From positions 806,001 through 870,000 of the forward strand of contig NZ_CP125781.1 of assembly GCF_030053895.1 (NCBI RefSeq): a stretch of 64,000 nucleotides of DNA. Direction: 5' to 3'. This DNA comes from Trabulsiella odontotermitis (GTDB taxonomy: Bacteria; Pseudomonadota; Gammaproteobacteria; Enterobacterales; Enterobacteriaceae). This document shows, piece after piece, positions 19,134-27,232 of this stretch. Both the position numbers and the translations under genes were made by a program. The notes beneath the pieces were generated by a model that saw only the letters and a program-made list of their open reading frames with translations, was not told the DNA's origin and ran no database searches. Positions within the stretch are counted from its first letter, which is position 1, and every line of letters begins with the position of its first letter.

Positions 19134-20357
19134 GTGAACACACCTCCACTTCTACTTAGCAGCAAGATTACCTGGTGCGTTGGTTTGGCCCAGTTAATTA
19201 ACTGGGGGATTACCTACTACCTGTTGGGTGCTTTTGGTAGCGCCATTGCTAATGACACGTCGTGGGGGCAACCTCTTATCTTCTCAGGGTTGACGCTGGC
19301 TATGGGCATCATGGGGCTCATTTCACCGATATCCGGGCGATTATTAGCATCGATGGGGGGAAGAAAAGTCCTGCAGCTTGGTGCTCTCCTGAACGGCCTT
19401 GGATGCCTGCTCCTGGCAACGAGTCACTCCCTATACATTTACTTAATGGCCTGGCTGGTGATGGGCATAGGTATGCGCCTTTCACTTTATGATGCAGCTT
19501 TCGCTGTTCTCGTAAATCTTGCAGGGCCGACAGCCAGAAAATCTATTACACAGGTGACCCTGCTCGGAGGTCTGGCTTCTGTTGCCTTTTGGCCAATTGG
19601 CGAGGGCTTACTGAGCCTGCTGGGCTGGCGATGGGGTGTTGGCTGTTACAGCCTGTTCGCCCTGATAAGCATTTTGCTTTGTATTTCTTTGCCAGATAAC
19701 AAAAGAGAACGAGGTGTAGCCCCCCGCGAATCGACGGAACAGGGCATCCAGCATCTTGAGCGGGACTATCTGAAATGCGGGTTGTATGCAGCATTGATGG
19801 CATTGCTCAGTTTCCTGTCCACAGGAATTTCAACCCATTTACCTCTGATTCTGGCCAGTGCTGGTGTCCCGGTACTTGTTGGTTCCTTATGGGGGGTGGG
19901 ACAGGTCAGTGCACGTCTTGGCGATATAGCGATGGGGAGTCGAGGATCTGCTCTGGGGCTGAACCTGATAGTGGGGATTTTGCTTCCTTGTTGTTTCATG
20001 ATCAGCCTGCTGGGACAGACATCCATCGTGGGGACCGGCTTGTTCGTTCTTGGATATGGTGCCGTCAACGGTCTATCTACTCTGGTGAGAGCAACATTAC
20101 CATTAACTCTGTTTGACCCGCGCCTGTACGCCAGTCGCATGGGAACATTGCTCATGCCGAGTTTTTTTCTGTCGGCACTGGCCCCTTCACTCTATGCCAG
20201 CTTTCGCGAACGATTTGGGGATACTGGCATGCTGATCATTTCACTGGTATTTGCGTGTGTGGCAGCAATCATAGCCATATGGATCTATTTGATTGGAAAA
20301 GATAAACAGGCACTACAAAGAGTGCCTGTTGATATAACATCGAACGTTAATGAGTAG
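19134..20357 (+). CDS. MFS transporter in the ars region
   Basis: Twelve-helix major facilitator of 407 residues starting at GTG after CTGAGGAGATGC. Helices 1 (WCVGLAQLINWGITYYLLGAFG) and the loop ISGRLLASMGGRKV are typical. Efflux MFS proteins in ars islands include ArsJ and ArsK. ArsJ needs an adjacent glyceraldehyde-phosphate dehydrogenase gene, which is absent, so ArsJ is unlikely. An arsenical or arsinothricin-derivative exporter is an inference. Convergent with the arsC-like gene. Confidence 0.7.
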   Translation: MNTPPLLLSSKITWCVGLAQLINWGITYYLLGAFGSAIANDTSWGQPLIFSGLTLAMGIMGLISPISGRLLASMGGRKVLQLGALLNGLGCLLLATSHSLYIYLMAWLVMGIGMRLSLYDAAFAVLVNLAGPTARKSITQVTLLGGLASVAFWPIGEGLLSLLGWRWGVGCYSLFALISILLCISLPDNKRERGVAPRESTEQGIQHLERDYLKCGLYAALMALLSFLSTGISTHLPLILASAGVPVLVGSLWGVGQVSARLGDIAMGSRGSALGLNLIVGILLPCCFMISLLGQTSIVGTGLFVLGYGAVNGLSTLVRATLPLTLFDPRLYASRMGTLLMPSFFLSALAPSLYASFRERFGDTGMLIISLVFACVAAIIAIWIYLIGKDKQALQRVPVDITSNVNE

Positions 20358-20385
20358 GCAAGCGCGTACGAGTCTCACAACTGCA

Positions 20386-20883
20386 CTACACGCCTTTATC
20401 CAGTTGTTCCAGTTGCTGTTGTAAAGAAAGGCGATCTAGCTTCTCAAACGGCAAACTCAGAAACAGTCTGATGCGACTGGCTATTTGCTTCTCGACGTCC
20501 ACAAATGCCTGGTACATTGCTTCCGAATCGCCCTCTGCGAGTGCGGGATCTTTGAATCCCCAATGGGCCGTCAGCGGTTGGCCTGGAAATACCGGGCATC
20601 CTTCTCCAGCCATTTTGTCACACAAGGTGAAAATGAAATCCATTTTTGGTGAGTCGACTTGCTGATACTGCAGGAGACTTTTACTTGAAAGGCTGGAGAT
20701 GTCAAACCCCTGACTTTTCAATACTTTTAGCGTCAAAGGGTGCGGTGATGAAGCGGGATGGCTGCCGGCGCTAAACGCCTTGAAAATCCCACCACCGAGC
20801 TGATTCATTAAAGCCTCAGCAAAAATACTTCTGGCAGAGTTGCCTGTGCACAGGAAAAGGACATGGTACGTTTTATCCATCAT
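20386..20883 (-). CDS. LMW-phosphatase-type arsenate reductase
   Basis: 165 residues of the low-molecular-weight tyrosine phosphatase fold. The P-loop is CTGNSARS (Cys12), and the TLCDKMAGEGCPVF segment supplies two further cysteines, matching the three-Cys cascade of pI258-type ArsC that is recycled by thioredoxin. It lies last in the minus-strand arsRDABC operon, after an 11-bp hairpin. The operon therefore encodes two unrelated arsenate reductases. Confidence 0.85.
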   Translation of the reverse strand: MMDKTYHVLFLCTGNSARSIFAEALMNQLGGGIFKAFSAGSHPASSPHPLTLKVLKSQGFDISSLSSKSLLQYQQVDSPKMDFIFTLCDKMAGEGCPVFPGQPLTAHWGFKDPALAEGDSEAMYQAFVDVEKQIASRIRLFLSLPFEKLDRLSLQQQLEQLDKGV

Positions 20884-20917
20884 TTCAGCCTCTGAGTAAA
20901 AATCGCATAAGCTCTGT

Positions 20918-20949
20918 CACCAGGCAGCAATAAATAGAGCTGCCTGGTG
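20918..20949 (-). repeat. 11-bp perfect inverted repeat between the two arsenate reductase genes
   Basis: CACCAGGCAGC / GCTGCCTGGTG with a 10-nt loop. Placed after arsC and before the LMW-type gene; without a U-tract it may act as an attenuator or mRNA stabiliser. Confidence 0.6.
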
Positions 20950-20957
20950 AAATGGAA

Positions 20958-21386
20958 CTACTTGATTACACGCTGCCCATGTGCGTCGATCACCTTTTCA
21001 CCGTCTTCTTTAGTAAATTCACCTCTCTGTGCATCAGGCAAAATATCCAGTACCACTTCCGATGGGCGGCACAGTCGGGTTCCCAGTGGTGATACAACAA
21101 TGGGTCGGTTAATCAGGATCGGATGCTGCAACATAAAGTCGATTAACTGATCATCAGTAAATTTATCTTCGGCGAGTCCCAATTCTTCATAAGGCTCAAC
21201 GTTTTTACGAAGCAGGGCTCGTACTGAAATACCCATATCTGCAATGAGTTTGACCAGCTCATCGCGTGAAGGTGGATTCTCAAGATAGAGAATTACGGTC
21301 GGCTCAGTACCGCTGTTTCGGATCATCTCCAGCGTATTACGCGATGTGCCGCAGGCCGGGTTGTGATAAATGGTGATGTTGCTCAT
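20958..21386 (-). CDS. arsC: ArsC glutaredoxin-coupled arsenate reductase
   Basis: 142-residue reductase that converts arsenate to arsenite with glutathione and glutaredoxin. The catalytic Cys12 is in NPACGTSRN; the arginines that bind arsenate lie in the RPIVVSPLGTRLCRP block. It is nearly the R773 length (141). Twelve bases separate it from arsB. Confidence 0.96.
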   Translation of the reverse strand: MSNITIYHNPACGTSRNTLEMIRNSGTEPTVILYLENPPSRDELVKLIADMGISVRALLRKNVEPYEELGLAEDKFTDDQLIDFMLQHPILINRPIVVSPLGTRLCRPSEVVLDILPDAQRGEFTKEDGEKVIDAHGQRVIK

Positions 21387-21398
21387 ATCAGTATCTCA

Positions 21399-22688
21399 TT
21401 ACAAAGTGAAAGAGAGACGTAGCGCCAGCGCGGCCAGCGTTACAAACAGCACAGGCAGAGTCATGACGATCCCGGTGCGGAAATAGTATCCCCAGGTGAT
21501 GGTCATATTCTTCTGTGAAAGCACATGCAGCCAGAGTAGCGTTGCCAGGCTGCCGATAGGTGTTATTTTCGGTCCCAGATCGCAGCCAATCACGTTGGCA
21601 TAAATCATCGCCTCTTTGATAACGCCTGTTGCGGTGCTGCCATCAATAGAGAGAGCGCCAACCAGCACGGTAGGCATGTTATTCATGATGGAAGACAGGA
21701 ATGCAGTCAGGAAGCCAGTACCTAAGGTAGCAGCCCAAAGACCTTTATCAGCAAGTACGTTCAGCACGTTAGACAAGTATTCTGTCAGCCCTGCGTTGCG
21801 TAATCCGTAGACCACCAGATACATCCCCAGTGAGAAGATCACGATCTGCCAGGGCGCACCGCGCAGCACTTTACCGGTGTTAATCCCATGACCTTTTTTG
21901 GCCACCGCAAACAGGATTGCGGCTCCCACTGCCGCGATTGCACTCACAGGAATTCCGAGTGGCTCGAGTACAAAAAAACCGACTAACAAAAGGACTAAAA
22001 CAATCCAGCCCGTTTTGAATGTTGCTGGATCTTTGATGGCTTTTGCGGGTTCTTTCAGTCGCGCCAGCTCATAAGTGGGCGGGATATCTTTGCGGAAAAA
22101 AAGATGCAGCATCACCAGCGTGGCGACAATGGCGGCGATATCCACTGGCACCATCACCGACGCATATTCTGTGAATCCCAGACGGAAGAAATCAGCCGAA
22201 ACGATATTGACCAGGTTCGATACGATAAGTGGCAAGCTGGCGGTATCGGCAATAAACCCTGCGGCCATTACAAACGCCAGCGTGGTGCTTTTACTGAACC
22301 CCAGCGCTAGTAACATGGCGATAACGATCGGCGTCAGAATTAACGCCGCGCCATCGTTGGCAAACAATGCCGCCACCGCCGCGCCGAGCAGAACAATATA
22401 GGTAAATAGCAGACGTCCACGCCCATTGCCCCAGCGGGAAACGTGCAGGGCAGCCCATTCAAAAAAGCCGGACTCATCCAGCAACAGACTGATGATAATG
22501 ACGGCAATAAAGGTGGCCGTGGCGTTCCAGACGATATTCCACACCACCGGAATATCGGCGATATGAATCACACCCGATGCCAGAGCCAGTACGGCACCCA
22601 GCGTGGCGCTCCAGCCAATGCCTAATCCCTTTGGCTGCCAGATAACCAACACGATGGTCAGGATAAAAATGGCTCCTGCCAGTAACAT
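21399..22688 (-). CDS. arsB: ArsB arsenite efflux pump
   Basis: Inner-membrane As(III)/Sb(III) antiporter of 429 residues with about 12 helices; R773 ArsB has the same length. Recognisable blocks include [19 protein letters not shown] and [14 protein letters not shown]. It works alone or with ArsA as an ATP-driven pump, and may serve both ArsA copies in this window. Confidence 0.96.
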   Translation of the reverse strand: MLLAGAIFILTIVLVIWQPKGLGIGWSATLGAVLALASGVIHIADIPVVWNIVWNATATFIAVIIISLLLDESGFFEWAALHVSRWGNGRGRLLFTYIVLLGAAVAALFANDGAALILTPIVIAMLLALGFSKSTTLAFVMAAGFIADTASLPLIVSNLVNIVSADFFRLGFTEYASVMVPVDIAAIVATLVMLHLFFRKDIPPTYELARLKEPAKAIKDPATFKTGWIVLVLLLVGFFVLEPLGIPVSAIAAVGAAILFAVAKKGHGINTGKVLRGAPWQIVIFSLGMYLVVYGLRNAGLTEYLSNVLNVLADKGLWAATLGTGFLTAFLSSIMNNMPTVLVGALSIDGSTATGVIKEAMIYANVIGCDLGPKITPIGSLATLLWLHVLSQKNMTITWGYYFRTGIVMTLPVLFVTLAALALRLSFTL

Positions 22689-22702
22689 ATAACCTCCCGA
22701 AA

Positions 22703-22719
22703 GGGCAGCAAAGCTGCCC
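22703..22719 (-). repeat. Hairpin between arsA and arsB
   Basis: GGGCAGC / GCTGCCC with an AAA loop in the 47-bp arsA-arsB gap. It may set the lower ArsB level relative to ArsA by processing or pausing; that effect is inferred. Confidence 0.5.
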
Positions 22720-22735
22720 CGAATAATGACAATAA

Positions 22736-24487
22736 TTAACCAGCGAGTTGTTTGAGTTTGTCGATGCCGGTCGGTTCTGACGCCAGTACAGGAACAAGAG
22801 CTACGCGACTGGCATGCTGGAATTTAACGCTCTCGATCTGCGGAAGTTCCTGTTGTGCCCGCAGACGAAGCAGCGGTGAACGGGTATCGGCAATGGAAAG
22901 GCTGTTATTGATAATCCAGCCCCAGGGATGAATCCCTGCGCGTTCAAGGTCGGCCTGCAAATTTGCCGCCTCAAGCACAGGCGTGGTTTCCGGCAGCGTG
23001 ACCAGTAACACTTTGGTTCGCTCCGGGTCCTGAAGCTGCATCATTGGCGTGGTGAAATGGCCTTTATCGCCCATTTTCTTAGCAATTTCGCGGTGATACG
23101 CCCCGGTGGCATCCAGCAGTAGTAGCGTATGCCCGGTGGGTGCCGTATCCATGACCACGAAGCGCTTACCCGCTTCACGAATCACCCGTGAAAAGGCCTG
23201 GAAGACCGCAATCTCTTCGGTGCAAGGAGAGCGTAAATCTTCTTCCAGCAGGCGTTTTCCTGCTTCGTCCAGTTCGCCTCCCTTAGTGTCAAGAACATGC
23301 TGACGGTAGCGTTCCGTTTCCTCGTGAGGATCGATCCTGCTGACCTGCAGATTCTTAAGGCTGCCATTGAGGGTTGTGCTGAGATGCGCCGCAGGATCAG
23401 ACGTTGTCAGATGGACATCAAATCCCATTTCGGCCAGTCTGACGGCAATGGCAGCAGCCATCGTGGTTTTCCCCACGCCACCTTTGCCCATCAGCATGAT
23501 CAAACCATGTTCATTACGGGCAATGTCATCAACTAGCGCAGAGAGCGATGGAATATCAGGACGTTGCTGAATGTAGTCTGCAGAAGATAATACTGCTTCT
23601 GGCTGAGTGGAGAGAAGCCCGCTGAGTGCAGATACACCGACCATATTAACCGGTTGAAGGAATAGCGTGTCAGTTGGAAGGCCAGAAAGATCAGAGGGAA
23701 GATGAGCTAGCGCTTCCTGTTCACGTTCCCATATTGCTGCAGCCAGTGTATCGGTAGCGGCTTCAGTTTTTGGAAGAACGCCATTAATGACCAGATACTG
23801 ATTTTTAAGACCGATGGCGGCAAGTTCCAGATGAGTTCTGGCGACTTCCAGTAGCGTTGATTTCTGCAACCGCGCGACTAAAACCAGTCGGGTGCGTGTT
23901 GGGTCAGACAACGCTTCAACGGCATGAGCATATTGTTCACGCTGTTTTTCCAGTCCCGCCATTGGGCCCAGACAAGATGCGCCATCTGGATTACTCTCTA
24001 TAAAACTGCTCCATGCACCAGGCAACTGGAGAAGGCGGATAGTATGGCCAGTAGGTGCTGTATCAAAAATGATATGATCAAAGCGGGTCAGCAGAGAGGC
24101 GTCAGTCAGCAATCCAGTAAACTCATCAAATGCAGCAATCTCGGTTGTGCATGCACCCGACAGTTGTTCGTTGATGCTGCTAACGACGTCATAAGGCAGG
24201 ACGCCTTTAATTGGGTCAACGATTCTGGCCCGGTACTGCTGTGCAGCTGCCTGAGGATCAATCTCAAGAGCCGATAATCCCGGAACAGAGGCTATTGGTT
24301 GAATGGTGTTGCCTATCGTCTGGCCAAACACCTGGCCAACGTTTGAGGCCGGGTCGGTACTGACCAGCAATACTCGTTTACCCTGTTCTGCAAGACGGAT
24401 CGCTGTGGCGCAGGAAATAGAGGTTTTACCTACACCACCTTTACCAGTAAAAAACAGATAAGGGGGTATATTTTCTAAAAATTTCAT
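22736..24487 (-). CDS. arsA: ArsA arsenite-stimulated ATPase, R773-like
   Basis: 583 residues, the exact R773 length. Two P-loops ([18 protein letters not shown]), two DTAPTGHT motifs, and all three As(III) ligands: [10 protein letters not shown] (Cys113 type), ASCLGPM (Cys172 type) and [10 protein letters not shown] (Cys422 type). It energises ArsB. The in-frame ATG at 24487 is the family start; an upstream frame overlaps arsD. Confidence 0.96.
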   Translation of the reverse strand: MKFLENIPPYLFFTGKGGVGKTSISCATAIRLAEQGKRVLLVSTDPASNVGQVFGQTIGNTIQPIASVPGLSALEIDPQAAAQQYRARIVDPIKGVLPYDVVSSINEQLSGACTTEIAAFDEFTGLLTDASLLTRFDHIIFDTAPTGHTIRLLQLPGAWSSFIESNPDGASCLGPMAGLEKQREQYAHAVEALSDPTRTRLVLVARLQKSTLLEVARTHLELAAIGLKNQYLVINGVLPKTEAATDTLAAAIWEREQEALAHLPSDLSGLPTDTLFLQPVNMVGVSALSGLLSTQPEAVLSSADYIQQRPDIPSLSALVDDIARNEHGLIMLMGKGGVGKTTMAAAIAVRLAEMGFDVHLTTSDPAAHLSTTLNGSLKNLQVSRIDPHEETERYRQHVLDTKGGELDEAGKRLLEEDLRSPCTEEIAVFQAFSRVIREAGKRFVVMDTAPTGHTLLLLDATGAYHREIAKKMGDKGHFTTPMMQLQDPERTKVLLVTLPETTPVLEAANLQADLERAGIHPWGWIINNSLSIADTRSPLLRLRAQQELPQIESVKFQHASRVALVPVLASEPTGIDKLKQLAG

Positions 24488-24504
24488 TTGTCCTCCTGGC
24501 ATAC

Positions 24505-24867
24505 TTAACAACAAGAAGTATTACCACCGCAGCAGCCTGAAGGCGCTAATCCTACTTTCTCCAGCGGAATCCCAAACCACCGTGCAAGTTCAGCCCGTTT
24601 CGGATAACGTCCGGCCATCACTGTTTCGCCATCCAGTAACAGTAGTGGCAGTCCTTCCGCACCGGAAGCCTCAATGAATGCTTTAACTTTCTCGTTCTGG
24701 ACAAAGCTCATCGGTTGCTGTGCCAGATTGTAACGATCTACCTGAACACCTCGTTGTTTAAGCCATTGTACATCCGCAGAAAAATCAACCAGAGCCTGAT
24801 CGACATCAGTACCGCAGACACCGGTGCTACAACACATCGCTGGGTCGAATACCGTTAGCGTTTTCAT
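24505..24867 (-). CDS. arsD: ArsD arsenic metallochaperone, R773-like
   Basis: 120 residues, nearly identical in motif to R773 ArsD: FDPAMCCSTGVCG supplies Cys12, Cys13 and Cys18, and the tail ends SGCCGGNTSCC. It delivers As(III) to ArsA. Lies 17 bp before arsA. Confidence 0.96.
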   Translation of the reverse strand: MKTLTVFDPAMCCSTGVCGTDVDQALVDFSADVQWLKQRGVQVDRYNLAQQPMSFVQNEKVKAFIEASGAEGLPLLLLDGETVMAGRYPKRAELARWFGIPLEKVGLAPSGCCGGNTSCC

Positions 24868-24913
24868 CCTTAACACCTCACATGTGGAAAATCATATATA
24901 TTCAGGCAAATTT

Positions 24914-25267
24914 TTAAATACAAATAGCCTTACTGCTGTTAGTGCAGTTGACTGAAGCCAGTTTACGGGCGATGGCCTGAAGATCGTCCTGTTGGCTTAA
25001 CCTGGCCTGCTCAATAATCTGCGCAGCCCATGAAGGAATGTGTGGGGATAAGCGGTAATGAACCCATTTTCCGTGCTTACTATCAAGCAAAATCCCGCTT
25101 TCCCGCAACATTGCCAGATGCCGGGAGATCTTAGGCTGTGATTGATCAAGTGCAGTGCAAAGATCACAGACGCACAACTCCCCCATGGTTCTGAGTATGA
25201 GAACAATACCCAGACGTGTTTCATCAGACAGATTCTTAAAGAGTTGTAGGGAAGTAAGCGACATCAT
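24914..25267 (-). CDS. arsR: ArsR arsenic repressor, R773-like
   Basis: 117-residue winged-helix repressor with the classical As(III) site ELCVCDLC in helix 3. Start at the first or second Met (25267 or 25264) after GGAGGA. It controls arsRDABC through the operator at 25309-25340 and might influence the divergent molybdoenzyme genes through the same region. Confidence 0.96.
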   Translation of the reverse strand: MMSLTSLQLFKNLSDETRLGIVLILRTMGELCVCDLCTALDQSQPKISRHLAMLRESGILLDSKHGKWVHYRLSPHIPSWAAQIIEQARLSQQDDLQAIARKLASVNCTNSSKAICI

Positions 25268-25308
25268 TCCTCCTGTTCGTTTGGGTAACGATATCTCCAG
25301 CGGAGATG

Positions 25309-25340
25309 AAAATCAACAACATATACGCATAAGCGAATGT
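25309..25340 (-). promoter_or_regulatory. ArsR operator of the second ars operon
   Basis: On the minus strand it reads ACATTCGCTTATGCGTATAT followed by GTTGTTGATTTT. This matches the known E. coli/R773 ars box (ACATTCGTTAAGTCATATATG...GACTT) at most positions and sits about 40 bp before arsR. Confidence 0.75.
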
Positions 25341-25342
25341 AT

Positions 25343-25356
25343 TTGATAAATGTCAA
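25343..25356 (+). promoter_or_regulatory. FNR-like box before the TtrB-like gene
   Basis: TTGATAAATGTCAA differs from the FNR consensus (TTGAT-N4-ATCAA) at one base. It lies 95 bp before the ttrB-like ATG and directly beside the ArsR operator. Anaerobic activation of the divergent respiratory genes is likely. Confidence 0.65.
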
Positions 25357-25450
25357 AACAATGACAAGTTCGTACACCCATACTACCTCTGTTTTCTTTT
25401 GTTATGTCTTTTTATTCATATTTATGTAAACAATAAATTGAAGGGTAACT

Positions 25451-26221
25451 ATGAATACCGATGATGACGACTATCCAAAAGATTCCCAAAAACGGAAACT
25501 TATATCTACATTAGCCATTGCGACTGGAGCTGCGCTTGTTATAGCTCCTACTCAGGCAGCCCCCAGACTTACTGAAAAAAAACAGCACTGGTGTATGGTC
25601 ATAGATCTGCGTAAATGCGTGGGTTGTCAGGCATGTACTGTCAGTTGCAAAATCGAGAATCACGCACCGCCGGGGCAATTCAGAACCTGGGTCGCCGATA
25701 TTGAAGTTGGTCAATATCCAAAAACCAAAAGACAGTTTCTTCCGCGTCTATGTAACCATTGTGAAAACCCTAGCTGTGTCCCTGTTTGTCCAACAGGTGC
25801 TACGTTTAAACGCAATGATGGCATTGTTCTTATCAATCAGGATATTTGTTGGGGCTGTGGTGCCTGTGTTACTGCCTGCCCTTATGATGCTCGTTTTATT
25901 AATACTGAAACCAAAACAGCTGATAAATGTACCTTTTGCGCGCATCGCATAGAACAGGGGCTCGTCCCAGCCTGTGTCGAAACTTGTGTCGGTGCAGCAA
26001 GGGTTTTTGGTGATCTGAATGACAAAGAAAGTGAAGTGCATAAATTATATTCAGAGCATATAACAAATGTTTTGAATCCAGCAACGGGTAACAAGCCTCA
26101 GGTATTTTATATTGGGTTAAACAATGAAATGACTGTAGGAGAAGAAATAAAAAGTAAGACTTGGACGAAAGAGTTTTCTGATGTTTTCGATCAGGAACTC
26201 CCCTGGGTAAATCAGGAGTAA
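25451..26221 (+). CDS. TtrB-like iron-sulfur electron-transfer subunit
   Basis: 256-residue periplasmic ferredoxin-type subunit. The N-terminus has a Tat-type signal with KR instead of RR (SQKRKLIST), the same rare variant known in Salmonella TtrB. Four [4Fe-4S] cysteine sets follow: CVGCQACTVSC, CNHCENPSCVPVC, CWGCGACVTAC and CTFCAHR. It carries electrons from the membrane subunit to the molybdenum subunit. First gene of a B-C-A-chaperone operon; AT-rich relative to the ars genes. Confidence 0.88.
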   Translation: MNTDDDDYPKDSQKRKLISTLAIATGAALVIAPTQAAPRLTEKKQHWCMVIDLRKCVGCQACTVSCKIENHAPPGQFRTWVADIEVGQYPKTKRQFLPRLCNHCENPSCVPVCPTGATFKRNDGIVLINQDICWGCGACVTACPYDARFINTETKTADKCTFCAHRIEQGLVPACVETCVGAARVFGDLNDKESEVHKLYSEHITNVLNPATGNKPQVFYIGLNNEMTVGEEIKSKTWTKEFSDVFDQELPWVNQE

Positions 26222-26224
26222 ATC

Positions 26225-27232
26225 ATGATGACGACCATTTTAAATATTGCACATCAATCTCCATTTGGCTTGCTTTTTATTAATTACTCGCTATTGTTAG
26301 GTGCATCAGGAGGTCTCGCTGTTATCTGGTCCTTCCTTAACTGGGGGAGTCAGTCAAAGACTAACCTTTTACCTGTGGCATTGGCTTTTGCATTAGCATT
26401 TGGAGGCATATTAAATGTATTAGCAGAGGTACAGCAACCCGGCCGGTTAATTTATGGATTTATATATGGTTGGGAACACTGGTACGGTTCAATAATAAAA
26501 TATGGTGTACTGATTTTACCCCTGTTTTGCCTGTTACTAATCCTGCAACTCACGCCATTAAAGCTGTCTGTTTTCGTTGATAAATTAACGAAAATCCTTC
26601 TTATAGGAACTGGGATATTTTTAGGGATGTACTCTGGAATATTCATGACTAATGAGCATGGTATTGCACTCTGGAATACCCCACTGTCTGCAGTCTTAAT
26701 GTTACTTAGTGGACTTTATACTGGATTCATAGCCTACAGTTTAGTTTCTAAACATACTAATGAACAACCGGCAGTAATTTCATCTTATTGCGGGCTTGGT
26801 GTGATGCTTATTACTATGTTTATTTTATTGCTATTCACATGGTGGGGGCATGTCTTTGCGGGAGAAACTATCAGCACCTCCTTTGGTTTACTTGATTCTA
26901 ACTATTTAGCAACGCAGATAATTACTGTGGGAGCGTTGGTTTTAGCTTGCGTTATGATTGCTGTAATTAGATCTAAAAATAAAATCCACTACATAATTAT
27001 CATTATTCTATCTGCTATCTCTGCCTGGGGTGTTCGTTTTCTTTTGTTGGTTGGGGGGCAGGGAACGAGTCGTAGCAGCGCCGGAGTCTTTACTTATCAC
27101 CCTGAACCAAAAGAATATTTATATTCTTTTGGTAGTATATTTTTCATGGCAGGTATTCTTGCTTTAGTCATATTGTTTTATGAGAATTTCCAACACAAAT
27201 ATCCGGCACATACAGGAGGAGAAATTAAATGA
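26225..27232 (+). CDS. TtrC/NrfD-like quinol-oxidising membrane subunit
   Basis: 335 residues with nine or so membrane helices, of the NrfD/PsrC type that oxidises quinol and anchors the enzyme. The early LLLGASGGLAVIWSF helix and the middle MYSGIFMTNEHGIALWNTPLSAV fit the family. It begins three bases after the B-subunit stop, and its stop overlaps the ATG of the A-subunit (ATGA). Confidence 0.85.
   Translation: MMTTILNIAHQSPFGLLFINYSLLLGASGGLAVIWSFLNWGSQSKTNLLPVALAFALAFGGILNVLAEVQQPGRLIYGFIYGWEHWYGSIIKYGVLILPLFCLLLILQLTPLKLSVFVDKLTKILLIGTGIFLGMYSGIFMTNEHGIALWNTPLSAVLMLLSGLYTGFIAYSLVSKHTNEQPAVISSYCGLGVMLITMFILLLFTWWGHVFAGETISTSFGLLDSNYLATQIITVGALVLACVMIAVIRSKNKIHYIIIIILSAISAWGVRFLLLVGGQGTSRSSAGVFTYHPEPKEYLYSFGSIFFMAGILALVILFYENFQHKYPAHTGGEIK

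Noticed and set aside
19134..20357. Naming the MFS gene arsJ
   Set aside because: ArsJ works with a glyceraldehyde-3-phosphate dehydrogenase gene next to it; none is present.
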